From contig BFEA01001081.1 of the NCBI GenBank assembly GCA_003427395.1, forward strand, positions 103,638 through 127,370: DNA of 23,733 nt, given 5' to 3'. The number at the start of each line of letters is the position of its first letter. Position 1 is the first letter of the stretch. Source of the stretch: Chara braunii (lineage: Eukaryota; Streptophyta; Charophyceae; Charales; Characeae). Both the position numbers and the translations under genes were made by a program. Of this stretch, positions 15,875 through 23,733 are shown one piece after another. Below the pieces are notes generated by a model. It searched no databases. It worked only from the letters and a program-made list of their open reading frames with translations, and had not been told where the DNA came from.

Positions 15875-17371
15875 TTTCCGTGTGAATCGTCTCTTCAAAT
15901 GGTTGTCCAATCCGTCCACTGTGTCACGCCACCACCACCGTCACGACAACACGGAGAAGACGATGTTCGAGAACGTAGTTCTTGTGACAGCAACTCGGAA
16001 GCTCCCTCTGATCAGCATTGCGGTTTGAGAAGGGAGTTCTTGATGTTGGCCCCGACGAATCATTTAGGCTCGTCTACGACGTCCGCCCAGCGTCGTTTTG
16101 TTTTCTTTACCGACGTTACCGATGGTCAGTGCGTATCTACAACGCTCATCCCCGGTAGTGAGGGTGTTCAGGATGTCGAGACGTTTCCCGGTGGGTGGAT
16201 GTTCGTGAACACAGATTTCTGTGGTGTGTCCGAAACGACTTGATCAGATCTCATGCGGACAACGGGTAGACTGTCTGAAAGCATTGAAGTTCCCCAACCC
16301 CTAGCATTTGGCTACAGTCGGTCGTTGGTGGACACAGACTTTTGCGGTAATCCCGATAGAAACGGGCCTGATCGGGAACAGTGCGGTGCATTTGCTACAA
16401 ACGGGTATGATAGGGACCAAGCAACGGAACGTGCGTGTGAAAGTGCGAAGATAGGTAATAGAATTGCATGTGAAGCCGGAAAAGTTGGTTCTCTGTCGAT
16501 GACAGCCACGGGTGCAATGGAAACTTGGCAGACTGGTTTTGTAGACACAAATTTCTAAAGTTCATCGGAATCCTCCCAATCTGATTTGCCGAGAACCGAT
16601 CCCACGGACAGATCAAAATGCGTAGTTGCAGCGCATAGGTTCCCGACCAAAAGTCATCCTGGAACTCCCGAAGTAGTCCTTCAGGTTTTGTCTCATCCCC
16701 TACCTGGAGAAAGGAGAATATATAATCGGAAAAATAGGTCAGTTAGAAGGTCAGAGCATTCGAAGAGGGTCAAAAGTCGATTGAATGAAACTAACATTGC
16801 GCTCGTCCCGACGCACAAATGTAGTAAGAACAAGTGTCTTCGGGGCTTGACCATTAACAATATCAAACCGGTGCGTGCAGCCTATTACGAAATGTCCCTC
16901 AAAAGGAGGATCGAGTGGTGGATGCAAACCCTCGACAATTTCACTATCCTGGACGGCGGTCTGGAAATAGTCCAACCAGTGCAGTGCAAACGCCGTGTGT
17001 GCATCGCCGGTTGGTGCAAAATAATAGGGATATGTCGAAACACATTTCGTCGTTATAGCAAGTGCAAGTCGGACAGGGTTGTCCGTGGCCGTCATGGTCG
17101 ATGGGGATTGTTGAACCCGAGACCGGAGTATGTGAGCATGCTGGCTCATGTGACAATGTTCGTGGAAGAACATGGAGATGCTATGCCTAACGAAATGGTT
17201 GTAAGGGGGACCTCACAACAACCTAAAGTTAGGCTCCCTGCTTATTTCACAAAGCTCCTTGTATACGAGTCCATCAAGGCGGACTTGGAAGCGGCAGGTC
17301 AGACCGTCGTTTCAGAGCAAGTCTTCTACTCTATATGGAGGAACTACTTGTGGCATGCCGACCTTGCCAAG
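15875..17371 (+). pseudogene. DUF7869-type transposase-like gene, N-terminal segment
   Basis: The open frame begins after an acceptor-like TTCTTGTTATACAG (ending 15874), with first ATG at 15899. Stops TGA 16241-16243 and TAA 16556-16558 interrupt it, but the frame clearly continues. Three similar phrases, FVNTDFCG, LVDTDFCG and FVDTNF, mark a repetitive disordered N-terminus. From about 16790 the residues resemble the N-terminal part of DUF7869 proteins: CSKNKCLRGLTI, AAYYEMSLKRRIEWWM, then RVCIAGWCKIIGICRNTFRR and GRHGRWG, a Cys-rich DNA-binding-like region. Near 17366-17373 the coding frame shifts by one base into the next segment. My family assignment is from memory of the motif pattern. 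Confidence 0.65.
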
Positions 17372-18177
17372 TGACCAAGTCCAACTCGTTCACCAAGTGT
17401 GGCAAGTGCGTCCGCCTTAGACAGGCCACAGATAACATCTTTCTCCTTCGTGACCGTAGGGATTTCGATGAAGAGCACCGCAAACACCAACTAGATCAGG
17501 TCGCTCACCGTGCGGATTACGCTGACTGGAAACTTCGTTCCATTTTGAACCCCGAGGAATACCTCTGCCTTATTGTGGATGCAATGGATCAGAAAAAGAC
17601 AACCATTCCTCACATCGGCGTGTATAATTACTCCAAGGATCATCGACACGACATGATGATGAAAACGAACTTGACCACGGTCGTTGCTCACGACCGGAAA
17701 CCGTCCATTTATGTTTACACGTATTTGCCTTTCTATGCGCACGGTTCCGATGGCACTATGATGTGCGTAATGCGGACTCTATGTGAACTGCAGGCGTCGG
17801 GCGAGAAATGGCCACGCCACCTCCGAGTCCAGGAGGACAATTGCTGGAGGGAAAACAAAAATCAATACCTTATGTGTTTGGCCTATCTTCTGGTGAAATT
17901 TGGGATTTTCGAAGATGTCGAAGTGGGGTTCATGCTCGTTGACCACACACATACCGACATAGACGCGACTTTTAGTGTCTTCTCGAAAAAACTGAAGGAC
18001 AACGATGCTTACACCATGAAGCAGTTGTTCTCGCTTATCGAGTCGTCGCACAAGATACCGCCGAAGTGCATTGAACTCGATCACATTGCCGATTGGCGTC
18101 GGGTACTGGATCGATACGTCGACAGAAGCATCGTCGATGTGTCGAAACCGCATCTCTTCAAATTTCTTCATGCGTGA
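17370..18177 (+). pseudogene. DUF7869-type transposase-like gene, catalytic core
   Basis: Continues the preceding segment in another frame (FTKCGKC, then the core). It shows an RNase-H-like acidic pattern: Asp pair in VDAMDQKK (about 17575-17595), Asp in RVQEDNCWRENKNQ (about 17825-17865), and DHTHTDIDATFS (about 17938-17975). In DUF7869 proteins these are VDGMDQxK, QxDNxxxENKN and GHTHxDID. I infer a DDE-type nuclease from order and spacing, which is not proven. The encoded stretch has no internal stop. It ends by a one-base frame shift at about 18160-18170, after which SPVMVYKK continues in the original frame. Confidence 0.7.
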
Positions 18178-19102
18178 CGGCAGTCCCGTCATGGTGTACA
18201 AGAAGTGCTGTACCGATGTGGAATGGATGCCGGAAGGCAGACCAGTTCACTGGTTCCCGGTTGTCGATGGGCAGTATGCAGGTCCTACCTCCCCTCCACA
18301 GCCATGTGTTATTCCCCGTGTCCTTAACGACGATTTTCGGATGGCTCGTGAAAGTGTCCAAAATTTTTTGGACGTCCTCGAACAACATAGACACATGTGG
18401 TAGACATATAGGAAGGAGGAGGTCGACAAGCGGGAGGATGCTTTGTCTTAATGGAAAGCCATCTTCGTCGAGGCGGACGACATGATCCAAAAGCAAAAGA
18501 AGAAGGAGACGGAAGAGGGTGAGGAAGAGGATGTCCTCGGGGCGGACGAGCCGGAGATCTACCCTCACACCTTCTGGCCACAATCAATCGAAGCTGTGGA
18601 GGAAGTTCAAGAAGCCGACCCTCCTTCGCCAGATGCTTCGCTTATATATGTAGGACCGAGGGCGGGCCGTCCAAAAGTGGAATTCGACCCTAGGCGCCAT
18701 ATAAACAAAGGTGATTTTCTGATTGTTAGGCCCCCTGATGAGGAACTGTCTCAAGGTGTCCCGTTCTGGGTTGGCAGAGCACAGTCTGAGGTTGTGGACG
18801 ACCGTTCCTCACTGCATTTCGGTTGTTTACATATACAGTGGTGGGTGCCTACAGGTCACTCGTCCGATATTCGTGAAAGGTACTCCGGTGCTTGGACGAA
18901 GAGGTGAAAACTTTCCACTTCGGACGAGGAACAATGGCAACGTGCCGAAACCGTGGCTTATTCTTGGAGACGACTTTTTTGCAAAGGGACGAATGAGAGC
19001 AAATTTGTGACAGGCCTTGTGATACCGACATCCATTTGCGAGAAAGCGTTTGTGGCCTTGGGGGATGACTGTCTTTCCAGTCCGTCCGACGTGCCCGTTT
19101 AA
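18160..19102 (+). pseudogene. DUF7869-type transposase-like gene, C-terminal segment
   Basis: Back in the first frame: FFMRDGSPVMVYKKC..., then TAG 18401-18403, TAA 18449-18451, an acidic stretch, and GDFLIVRPP...GVPFWVGRAQ...LHIQWWVPTG. The last resembles the BAH/chromo-like 'pFWva...v.WW.p' tail of this family. A TGA at 18905-18907 interrupts before the natural end, TAA 19100-19102. The whole gene thus carries five stops and two frame shifts and cannot make an intact product. A non-autonomous copy mobilised by another element is the simplest reading. Confidence 0.65.
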
Positions 19103-19104
19103 AT

Positions 19105-19126
19105 AAATGCGAACTGATTCGGATTT
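19105..19126. repeat. 22-bp palindrome copy after the transposase-like gene
   Basis: AAATGCGA, spacer ACTGAT, TCGGATTT, three bases past the transposase stop and upstream of the next gene. A weaker version follows at about 19166-19187, just before the acceptor-like site. Confidence 0.6.
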
Positions 19127-19186
19127 GGTAGCTACGAACTCCGCTAAGATAATGACGAGACGTGAACTGCAAACTAATTCCGGTTT

Positions 19187-19199
19187 CTTGTCCTGCAGG
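19187..19199 (+). other. Splice-acceptor-like site one base before ATG (gene A)
   Basis: Pyrimidine-rich TTTCTTGTCCTGCAG ends at 19198, one base before ATG 19200. The same CAG-N-ATG arrangement precedes genes B and C. Confidence 0.5.
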
Positions 19200-20093
19200 A
19201 TGCATGACAACGACACACCATCGTGCGACGTTGTATATGAGACAACGTCCTACGAAACCTCGTTGTACGCGAGCGAGTATTCCTTTTCGATCGAGAATGT
19301 GGACACGGATCTTATCATCATGAACAAATGCATTTAGGCACAACAAACGCTCAGTCTTGACATCGATTATCTGCATATCAAAGTTGGGGTCGGCCTCGAC
19401 GGTTACATTGCACCCGAAACACGTGTTGTTGATGGACAAACTACAATAGTTCGTGATAGAGGATCAAATATGTGGTACCTCTACTGGAGTTTAGAAGAAG
19501 TCAAACTTTTGGAAGTTTCATCCAGTCAGGAGCAGAAGATGGACGTCGAGGATATGGTAGATGACTGGGAGTCGCTGCGCTTCGAACAAGAGTGGGGTTG
19601 TATGGATGAGCAGCATGCTAAACTTTGCGCATGGTACTGCATCGGGAAGCCGCTGTTGCGTTTTCCTGTGATCATAGACTACCATGGCCGAGTTCGTCTG
19701 TTCAACCGTGGCACCCCTATGCTGACTCTTTTCACGGCGGCCAAGCTTTGTGGTAAGCAAATGAGAGCTTTCTTCCTTGTGAGGGAAGACTTTCGCGAGC
19801 CCGCGTCCGTTGGTGCTCTCGAGCGCTTCCGTGAACGATTCGAAATAGATCCTTCGCTCGCAAAAGAGTTGAATCAAAGGGTTGACTGTTTGGTGCATGC
19901 CCAACTTCACTTCCTTTTCGGATTGTGTGACGACATATTATTCACGTTGGAACACAAGGATAACTGCAATGACTACACTCTACGAAAAGTTTCGCATCAC
20001 CGTTCTGGTGTCCAAACATTGGAATTCGTGGGGGGTAGGCGGAGACAGATCTATGACTGTTCTTACTGTGAGGATGGACACCGGTCGCCATGA
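19200..20093 (+). pseudogene. Unknown family, paralogue A (one in-frame stop)
   Basis: About 298 codons in one frame from ATG 19200 to the stop at 20093, interrupted by TAG 19335-19337. The part from ATG 19470 is a 207-codon intact ORF. I recognise no family. Visible features: DTDLII start block, DIDYLHIK, SNMWYLYWSLEE, then a conserved core HAKLCAWYCIGKP, VIIDYHGRVRLFNRGT, LFTAAK, MRAFFLVREDF, RVDCLVHAQLHFLFGLCDD, LEHKDN, ending YDCSYCEDGH (CxxC plus GH, possibly metal-binding). It is paralogous to B along its whole length. It sits directly downstream of the transposase-like gene. Confidence 0.6.
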
Positions 20094-20550
20094 CCTGCTA
20101 TGTGAGATAACTCCGAGTTAGTTCGCACTTTGCTGCTGTACTCATAGGACGACCTCACCATCCTTGCAGGACTTGCGCTGATTAAGAGAGTAGTCTGACC
20201 GTTCCACCCAATAAGAGAGTAGTGTGACTGTTCCACATGAACGACGTGTTGGAGATGAGTCGAAGTTGAGCGGCGGTTGCAGGACTTGTGCTCAGTTGCG
20301 CAGTGCGAATCTACTGTCATTTATTTTCCAATCGTCGCCGGCGGTTGCAGGACTTGCGCTGATTTGCGAAGTGCGAATCTACTCTCACTTCTCGACCTAC
20401 ATGAATGACTTGTAGAAAATAAGTCGGCATTAGACGCCGATGTGCGAACCAATTACCAATTATCGAACCCTTTCGTGCATATAACATTCCTGGAATTTTT
20501 GCTTATGCACTGGCGAGAATCGCAACTGACGCGCTTCCTTGCGTTTCTCC
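20094..20550. repeat. Spacer with triplicated GTTGCAGGACTTG block and palindromes
   Basis: A block CGGTTGCAGGACTTGYGCTSATTTGC recurs near 20165 (diverged), 20275 and 20341. In the last two it leads straight into palindromes at 20301-20322 and 20369-20390. An AAGAGAGTAGT(G/C)TGAC phrase is duplicated at about 20183 and 20213. A further palindrome (20109-20130) follows the stop of paralogue A. No gene is seen. Confidence 0.7.
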
Positions 20551-20561
20551 GCTGATGCAGA
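20541..20561 (+). other. Splice-acceptor-like site one base before ATG (gene B)
   Basis: GCGTTTCTCCGCTGATGCAG ends at 20560, followed by A and ATG 20562. Confidence 0.45.
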
Positions 20562-21460
20562 ATGAATATCGGGACTTCGTCGCAGAGTAGGAAGTCCTCA
20601 GCGCCGGATGTTGATCTAATCATTTTGTTGAAGAATATTTGGGAAGACATTGGACACTTTGGTCTGGACCGTGACTACCTGCACCTCGAAGATGATGTTG
20701 CCCCAGACGGGGAAATCCCTTCGTGGCAAGTGCGGAAGAAGGACAGCTTCGAATTTGTCGTGATGTAGGGTCGAACTTTTGATACCTGTACACTCTGATG
20801 AAGGATATACAGGCATACCCTATCAGTTTGGAGTCACTTCTGAAGAGGGAACCCGTTGAAGAGGAACCCGTCCAAACTTCTAAGATGGTTGAAGCATGAC
20901 ATATTTTATGTGAGAAACTTAAGTGGGCGTCCTTGGACAAGTTGCATCAAAAACTGTGTGCCTGGTTTCGCCTCGGCCAACCAACGAAGTCGGCGCCAGC
21001 GATCATAGACTACTTCGGTCAAGCGAGGGTATGTAATCGAGGCACCACCGTCGTGACGCTCTTCAGTGCCGTGAAGGTGGACGGTCGACGAATGAGAGCT
21101 TTTTTTCTCACAAAGGAGGAATTTCACGGTGTCAAGCTCACTTCTTTTCAAGCGTTTCACACATCCGGCCCTACTGGTTCCCTTGCACGGTTCAAAAACA
21201 GGCTCATCATAGATCAAGCACTCAAAGATGAGCTTCATTTGCGGGTCGACAGTTTGGTGCACCAACAACTTCACTACCTCTTCGATAGCTGCGACGAAAT
21301 AAATTTCACAGTTGAACATAGGGACAACGAATTGCGATTTGTTTACCACCATCTGGATTATTCAGCCTCCGGACCTCACGAAGTGACTCTGCGCAATGGG
21401 AGGACGAGATATGTGTGCGACTGCCCTTACTGCGATGCTGGACATCTACATCTTCACTAG
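20562..21460 (+). pseudogene. Unknown family, paralogue B (frameshift and stops)
   Basis: It starts ATG 20562 (DVDLIILLKNIW, RDYLHLEDDV) and ends its first frame at 20768. It then continues in another frame: SNF-stop-YLYTLMKD (TGA 20780-20782, where A has Trp), TGA 20897-20899, then an intact 175-codon stretch from 20933 to the stop at 21460. Core matches A: HQKLCAWFRLGQP, IIDYFGQARVCNRGT, LFSAVK, MRAFFLTKEEF, RVDSLVHQQLHYLFDSCDE, VEHRDN, ending CDCPYCDAGH. Relative to A it has an extra ~13 residues before SLARFKNR. Function is unknown. Confidence 0.6.
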
Positions 21461-21724
21461 CGGCCTTCTGAATTAGTTGCTTCGTGTTTTCTCTAGTGCG
21501 AATAGACTCTCACTATGCTTACAGCCAGTTAAATTTCATGTTCGCCACCTTAATTATCTCTCGTTCATCATGTCCCGTCCCCTTCGGTATACCCCGTTGC
21601 ATGACAAACTGTCTATCTAATTACGAGTTCGTTCGCACTTTGCCAACATCAAACGGTCTCAACTTCGCCGTTTACCCAACCTATCCGTATATGACAATGA
21701 CGTTGTTCTCTTTCTTAATGCAGG
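21461..21724. other. Spacer with two palindromes and acceptor-like site (gene C)
   Basis: Palindromes at 21494-21515 (TAGTGCGA, ATAGAC, TCTCACTA) and 21619-21640 (arm TCGCACTT intact). A pyrimidine-rich GTTCTCTTTCTTAATGCAG ends at 21723, one base before ATG 21725. This repeats the layout upstream of A and B. Confidence 0.5.
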
Positions 21725-22384
21725 ATGTCGTTTCGAAGTTTCAGTGGGACGGTCGTTGTCAGAGACCTGGGCTACTGCGAAAGTCTGCGAAGTGCAGTTG
21801 TTGCCGGAGCTCAAAACATTTATGGTTTACAGTGTTTTGGCAACATTCGACTTTCCAGATACCTCTACCTTTCGGTCCCCGAAGACGTTCGCGCTCGTGT
21901 CCAGACGTCTGTTTCGCCCCCGCCTACCCCAGCTTTTCAGTACATTGTGATGGCCACGCTACGCGACATTCCCATCTTCAGAATTGATTTCTACATTGCG
22001 TCCGAAGGGGAGTTGAGAAGCTGTTTGTATTATTTGTACGTAACCATCACATCTTTCGATAGAATGCGAGAAGGTTGTGAGTCTGGCATTACGTTTTTCT
22101 TATCGATCTTCATCATGCATATCGCCTCGTGCTTGGATGGAGAGTTATTCCTTGTATCCGGCGTGAGAGAAAATGATGACAGTCCCCCGTTTTGGGGAGA
22201 CCGTTGTCCAATCCAAATCCGTCACAGGAGCAATTTGAATCAAGTTTTGAGAGATTTACTCATGCGCGGCTTGCCGAATATCGAAGCAGATCTTGAGGCC
22301 CGAATTCCCGAACCAAGTCCTTTCAATCGAGTTCAACATAGACGAGCGCAACGCCGACGATCGCGGGAGGCTACTCGAAGATAA
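21725..22384 (+). CDS. Intact unknown ORF (gene C), 219 codons
   Basis: The only right-half gene without stops or frame shifts. ATG is at 21725, right after CAG-G, and the stop is at 22382-22384. No family recognised. Visible: hydrophobic stretches near residues 122-142 (GITFFLSIFIMHIASCLDGEL), acidic/aromatic middle (ENDDSPPFWGDRCP), and a strongly basic C-terminus rich in Arg (HRRAQRRRSREATRR) that could bind nucleic acid or act as a nuclear signal. It does not obviously resemble A or B but shares their promoter-proximal layout. Intactness could mean selection or just chance. Confidence 0.55.
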   Translation: MSFRSFSGTVVVRDLGYCESLRSAVVAGAQNIYGLQCFGNIRLSRYLYLSVPEDVRARVQTSVSPPPTPAFQYIVMATLRDIPIFRIDFYIASEGELRSCLYYLYVTITSFDRMREGCESGITFFLSIFIMHIASCLDGELFLVSGVRENDDSPPFWGDRCPIQIRHRSNLNQVLRDLLMRGLPNIEADLEARIPEPSPFNRVQHRRAQRRRSREATRR

Positions 22385-22471
22385 ACATGCTGCTACCATG
22401 AAGATGGTACTAACTCTTTTCACCCGACGCATGCTACGAAGATACTCATCGTCTCTGGGTATTCGGATTCT

Positions 22472-22514
22472 ATATGCGAATAGACTCTCATTTATCACCT
22501 CACTCCTTTTGCAG
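22472..22514 (+). other. Palindrome followed by acceptor-like site
   Basis: Palindrome ATATGCGA-ATAGAC-TCTCATTT (22472-22493) followed by TCACTCCTTTTGCAG (ending 22514). This is the same pair of signals that precedes gene C, but no convincing ORF follows. A short ORF (22293-22556) overlaps in another frame and is not supported. Confidence 0.4.
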
Positions 22515-22608
22515 GGAATTCGGGCTTGGATGAGCCTCTCTCTGGGACTTGTGTAGGCAGGTGAACATCGTGTCGGGTTCGGATGACCTTTTGTCTAATG
22601 CAGGACTT

Positions 22609-23220
22609 CGGCACGAATCAGCGTTCGTGTAGGTCTTCGGCTCGAATCAGCGTTCGTGTAGGTCTTCGACATGTGTAATGCAGGACTTTTCGGCTTGTGG
22701 CGAAGAGGAGGAGTGATATAAACTGTACAGAAGCGTCTTTTGTAGAAAAGGGCATGTCTTGTAGACTATACGACGTGGGCTGGAATGATTTTTGGAATGC
22801 CTACATGTGCCTTGGAACGTGTACTTCAATAATTTTTGGAAAAACTCCATGTACTTTGTGAATTTGGGAAAGTTTTCGTGTACTTTGCAATTTTGTTCGG
22901 CACGAATCAGCGTTCGTGTAGGTCTTCGGCTTGAATCAACTTTCGTGTAGGTCTTCGACATGTTCATATTAGTGGTAGGGTTTGTTTCATGTGTAATGCA
23001 GGACTTTTCGGCTTGTGGCGAAGAGGGGGAGTGATATAGACTGTACGGAAGCGTCTTCTGTAGATAAAGGCATGTCATGTAGACTATACGACGTGGGCAG
23101 GAATGATTTTTGGAATGCTTACATGTGCCTTAGAACGTGTCCTTCAATGATTTTTGGAAAGACTCCATATACTTTGTGAATTTCGGAAAGATTCCGTGTA
23201 CTTTTCAATTTTATATTGAT
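22609..23220. repeat. Tandem duplication, ~290-320-bp unit x2
   Basis: A unit starting CGGCACGAATCAGCGTTCGTG at 22609 recurs at 22898 with the same downstream blocks: GCAGGACTTTTCGGCTTGTGG, AGACTATACGACGTGGGC, GAATGATTTTTGGAATGC. The second copy carries about 30 extra bases near 22965-23000. It partly underlies the right inverted repeat. Within it CGAATCAGCGTTCGTGTAGG is itself repeated. Confidence 0.8.
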
Positions 23221-23523
23221 TTGTTTTTTAAAACGCCTCTGTGTACTTTGCAATTTGCCATTGAATGACTTTTTTTGCATTGAATGATTTCTGGAAACTC
23301 TCCTTGTGGTGTGCAACTTCACGTTTTAGAAAAACACTAGGCAACTTGAGAGCAATGACAAAAGTTACTTATAGGAATGGATATGTATCTTCTCCACACA
23401 AAGATTTGATGACATTTTCACCGGGTAATATGCAAATGACAAGCCAACGTCCATATTAAATCATCATGCTGATGGTGTGCGCACCTGCTTCTCCATCTAA
23501 GTGTGAGTTCATTCTCGCTTCTG
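23158..23523 (-). repeat. Right long inverted repeat of the element
   Basis: Reverse-complement counterpart of 3101-3565, with moderate divergence and small indels. Read on the minus strand it gives the palindrome, hairpin, ATTTAATATGGAC, GGCTTGTCATTT and CATATCCATTC blocks, and an AAATTGCAAAGTACACAGAG block. Outside it the terminal module is repeated at least once more. Confidence 0.75.
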
Positions 23524-23692
23524 GTGTGAACGACGTCCATATTAAATCATCGCGCTGATGGTGTGCGCACCTGCTTCTCCATCTACGTGCGAGTTCATTC
23601 TCACTTCCAGTGTGAACGACGAGCACCCTGCACCCTCCATCTAAGTGCGAGTTCATTCGCACTTTGAATGAACGCATCGCACTTTGCTTCAA
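23447..23692. repeat. Right terminal modules, 86-bp unit (two full copies plus a partial one)
   Basis: Units start ACGTCCATATTAAATCATC at 23447 and 23533 (period 86), followed by the hairpin GATGG...CCATC and a palindrome (23499-23520; 23585-23606). A third, partial module has CCATCTAAGTGCGAG and a palindrome with perfect arms at 23643-23664. Its flank (GCACTTTGCTTCAA) also matches, inverted, the left flank near 3060. The element border may therefore lie beyond this window. Confidence 0.75.
23643..23664. repeat. 22-bp palindrome, perfect arms
   Basis: AAGTGCGA, spacer GTTCAT, TCGCACTT, with both arms perfect. It is the outermost copy in the right terminal module series. Confidence 0.85.
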
Positions 23693-23733
23693 CTTGACCT
23701 TTACGAAAACAACAGGCAACCTGCAAATGTTTC

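Larger units (their letters stand above)
3101..23664. mobile_element. Candidate ~20-kb composite DNA transposon with long inverted repeats
   Basis: Seen: the left sequence from 3101 to about 3565 matches the reverse complement of about 23158-23523, including a shared palindrome, a TGATGGA-type hairpin, an ATTYAATATGGAC block and a conserved TTGGCTTGTCATTT block. Between them lie leftward ORFs (Ulp1-like, repetitive ORF, ParB-methyltransferase-like) and rightward ORFs (DUF7869 transposase-like, two paralogues and one more ORF). Known: long inverted repeats around a transposase-like gene define DNA transposons, and Ulp1-type proteases are common passengers in plant transposons. Inferred: all the genes belong to one element. 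The true ends are uncertain because terminal modules are repeated (1525-1591, 3101-3168, 23447-23692) and no target-site duplication can be identified. Nested or adjacent insertions could also explain the layout. Confidence 0.6.

Noticed and set aside
15875-19102. All five in-frame stops of the transposase-like gene could come from C-to-T changes (CAA, CAG or CGA)
   Set aside because: Every stop codon is one C-to-T step from a sense codon, so this says nothing about methylation-driven or RIP-like mutation without aligned intact copies.
22647-23322. Minus-strand ORFs resembling the plus-strand ORF at 3334-3648
   Set aside because: The resemblance is a by-product of the inverted repeats. Indels break the frame, so it is not a conserved protein.
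3101-23664. Interpretation as an endogenous large DNA virus because of the ParB and methyltransferase-like genes
   Set aside because: No capsid, DNA polymerase, packaging ATPase or similar hallmark gene is visible. A DNA transposon explains the ends and the transposase-like gene better.
1-23733. tRNA, rRNA or riboswitch genes
   Set aside because: No cloverleaf, conserved rRNA core or riboswitch pattern was recognised by eye on either strand. A covariance-model search was not possible here.

Overview
The window is a repeat-rich eukaryotic segment. I read it as a large, partly decayed composite mobile element rather than ordinary chromosomal genes. Support comes from splice-acceptor-like sites, microsatellites, satellite arrays and transposon-type proteins broken by stops and frameshifts. 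From memory only, the main minus-strand protein resembles families abundant in the streptophyte alga Chara braunii. That is my best guess at the source (about 50-60% sure) and is not checked.

Layout. Positions 1-3168 hold two copies of a 1,576-bp repeat built from ~277-bp satellite monomers, each ending in the same terminal module. From about 3101 begins a long sequence that returns in inverted orientation at about 23158-23523. These inverted repeats enclose about 20 kb. Inside, the left half is transcribed leftward. It carries an Ulp1/C48-like protease relic (4867-5628), a repetitive acidic ORF (6156-7346), and a long broken gene (12437 down to about 7660). That gene joins an N-terminal unknown domain, a basic linker, a ParB/sulfiredoxin-fold domain and a degenerate DNA N4/N6-methyltransferase-like domain. 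A central 12.5-15.6 kb region has no convincing gene but holds two tandem arrays. The right half is transcribed rightward. It carries a transposase-like gene of the DUF7869 type (about 15875-19102, broken), two diverged paralogues of an unknown family (19200-20093 and 20562-21460) and an intact unknown ORF (21725-22384). The last three each start one base after a splice-acceptor-like CAG.

The striking non-coding signal is a 22-bp imperfect palindrome, AAGTGCGA-N6-TCGCACTT. It occurs in at least 30 recognisable copies, in the inverted repeats, both central arrays, the spacers before the right-hand genes and the satellite units. A working hypothesis is that the palindromes are binding sites for an element-encoded protein, either the ParB-like protein or the transposase. 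Nothing here proves binding.

Caveats: four of the six recognisable genes carry premature stops or frameshifts, so this copy is probably not autonomous. Three N-gaps are flanked by exact duplications and look like unmerged contig overlaps. The outer borders and any target-site duplication cannot be fixed, because terminal modules are repeated on both sides and the similarity runs to the window edge.
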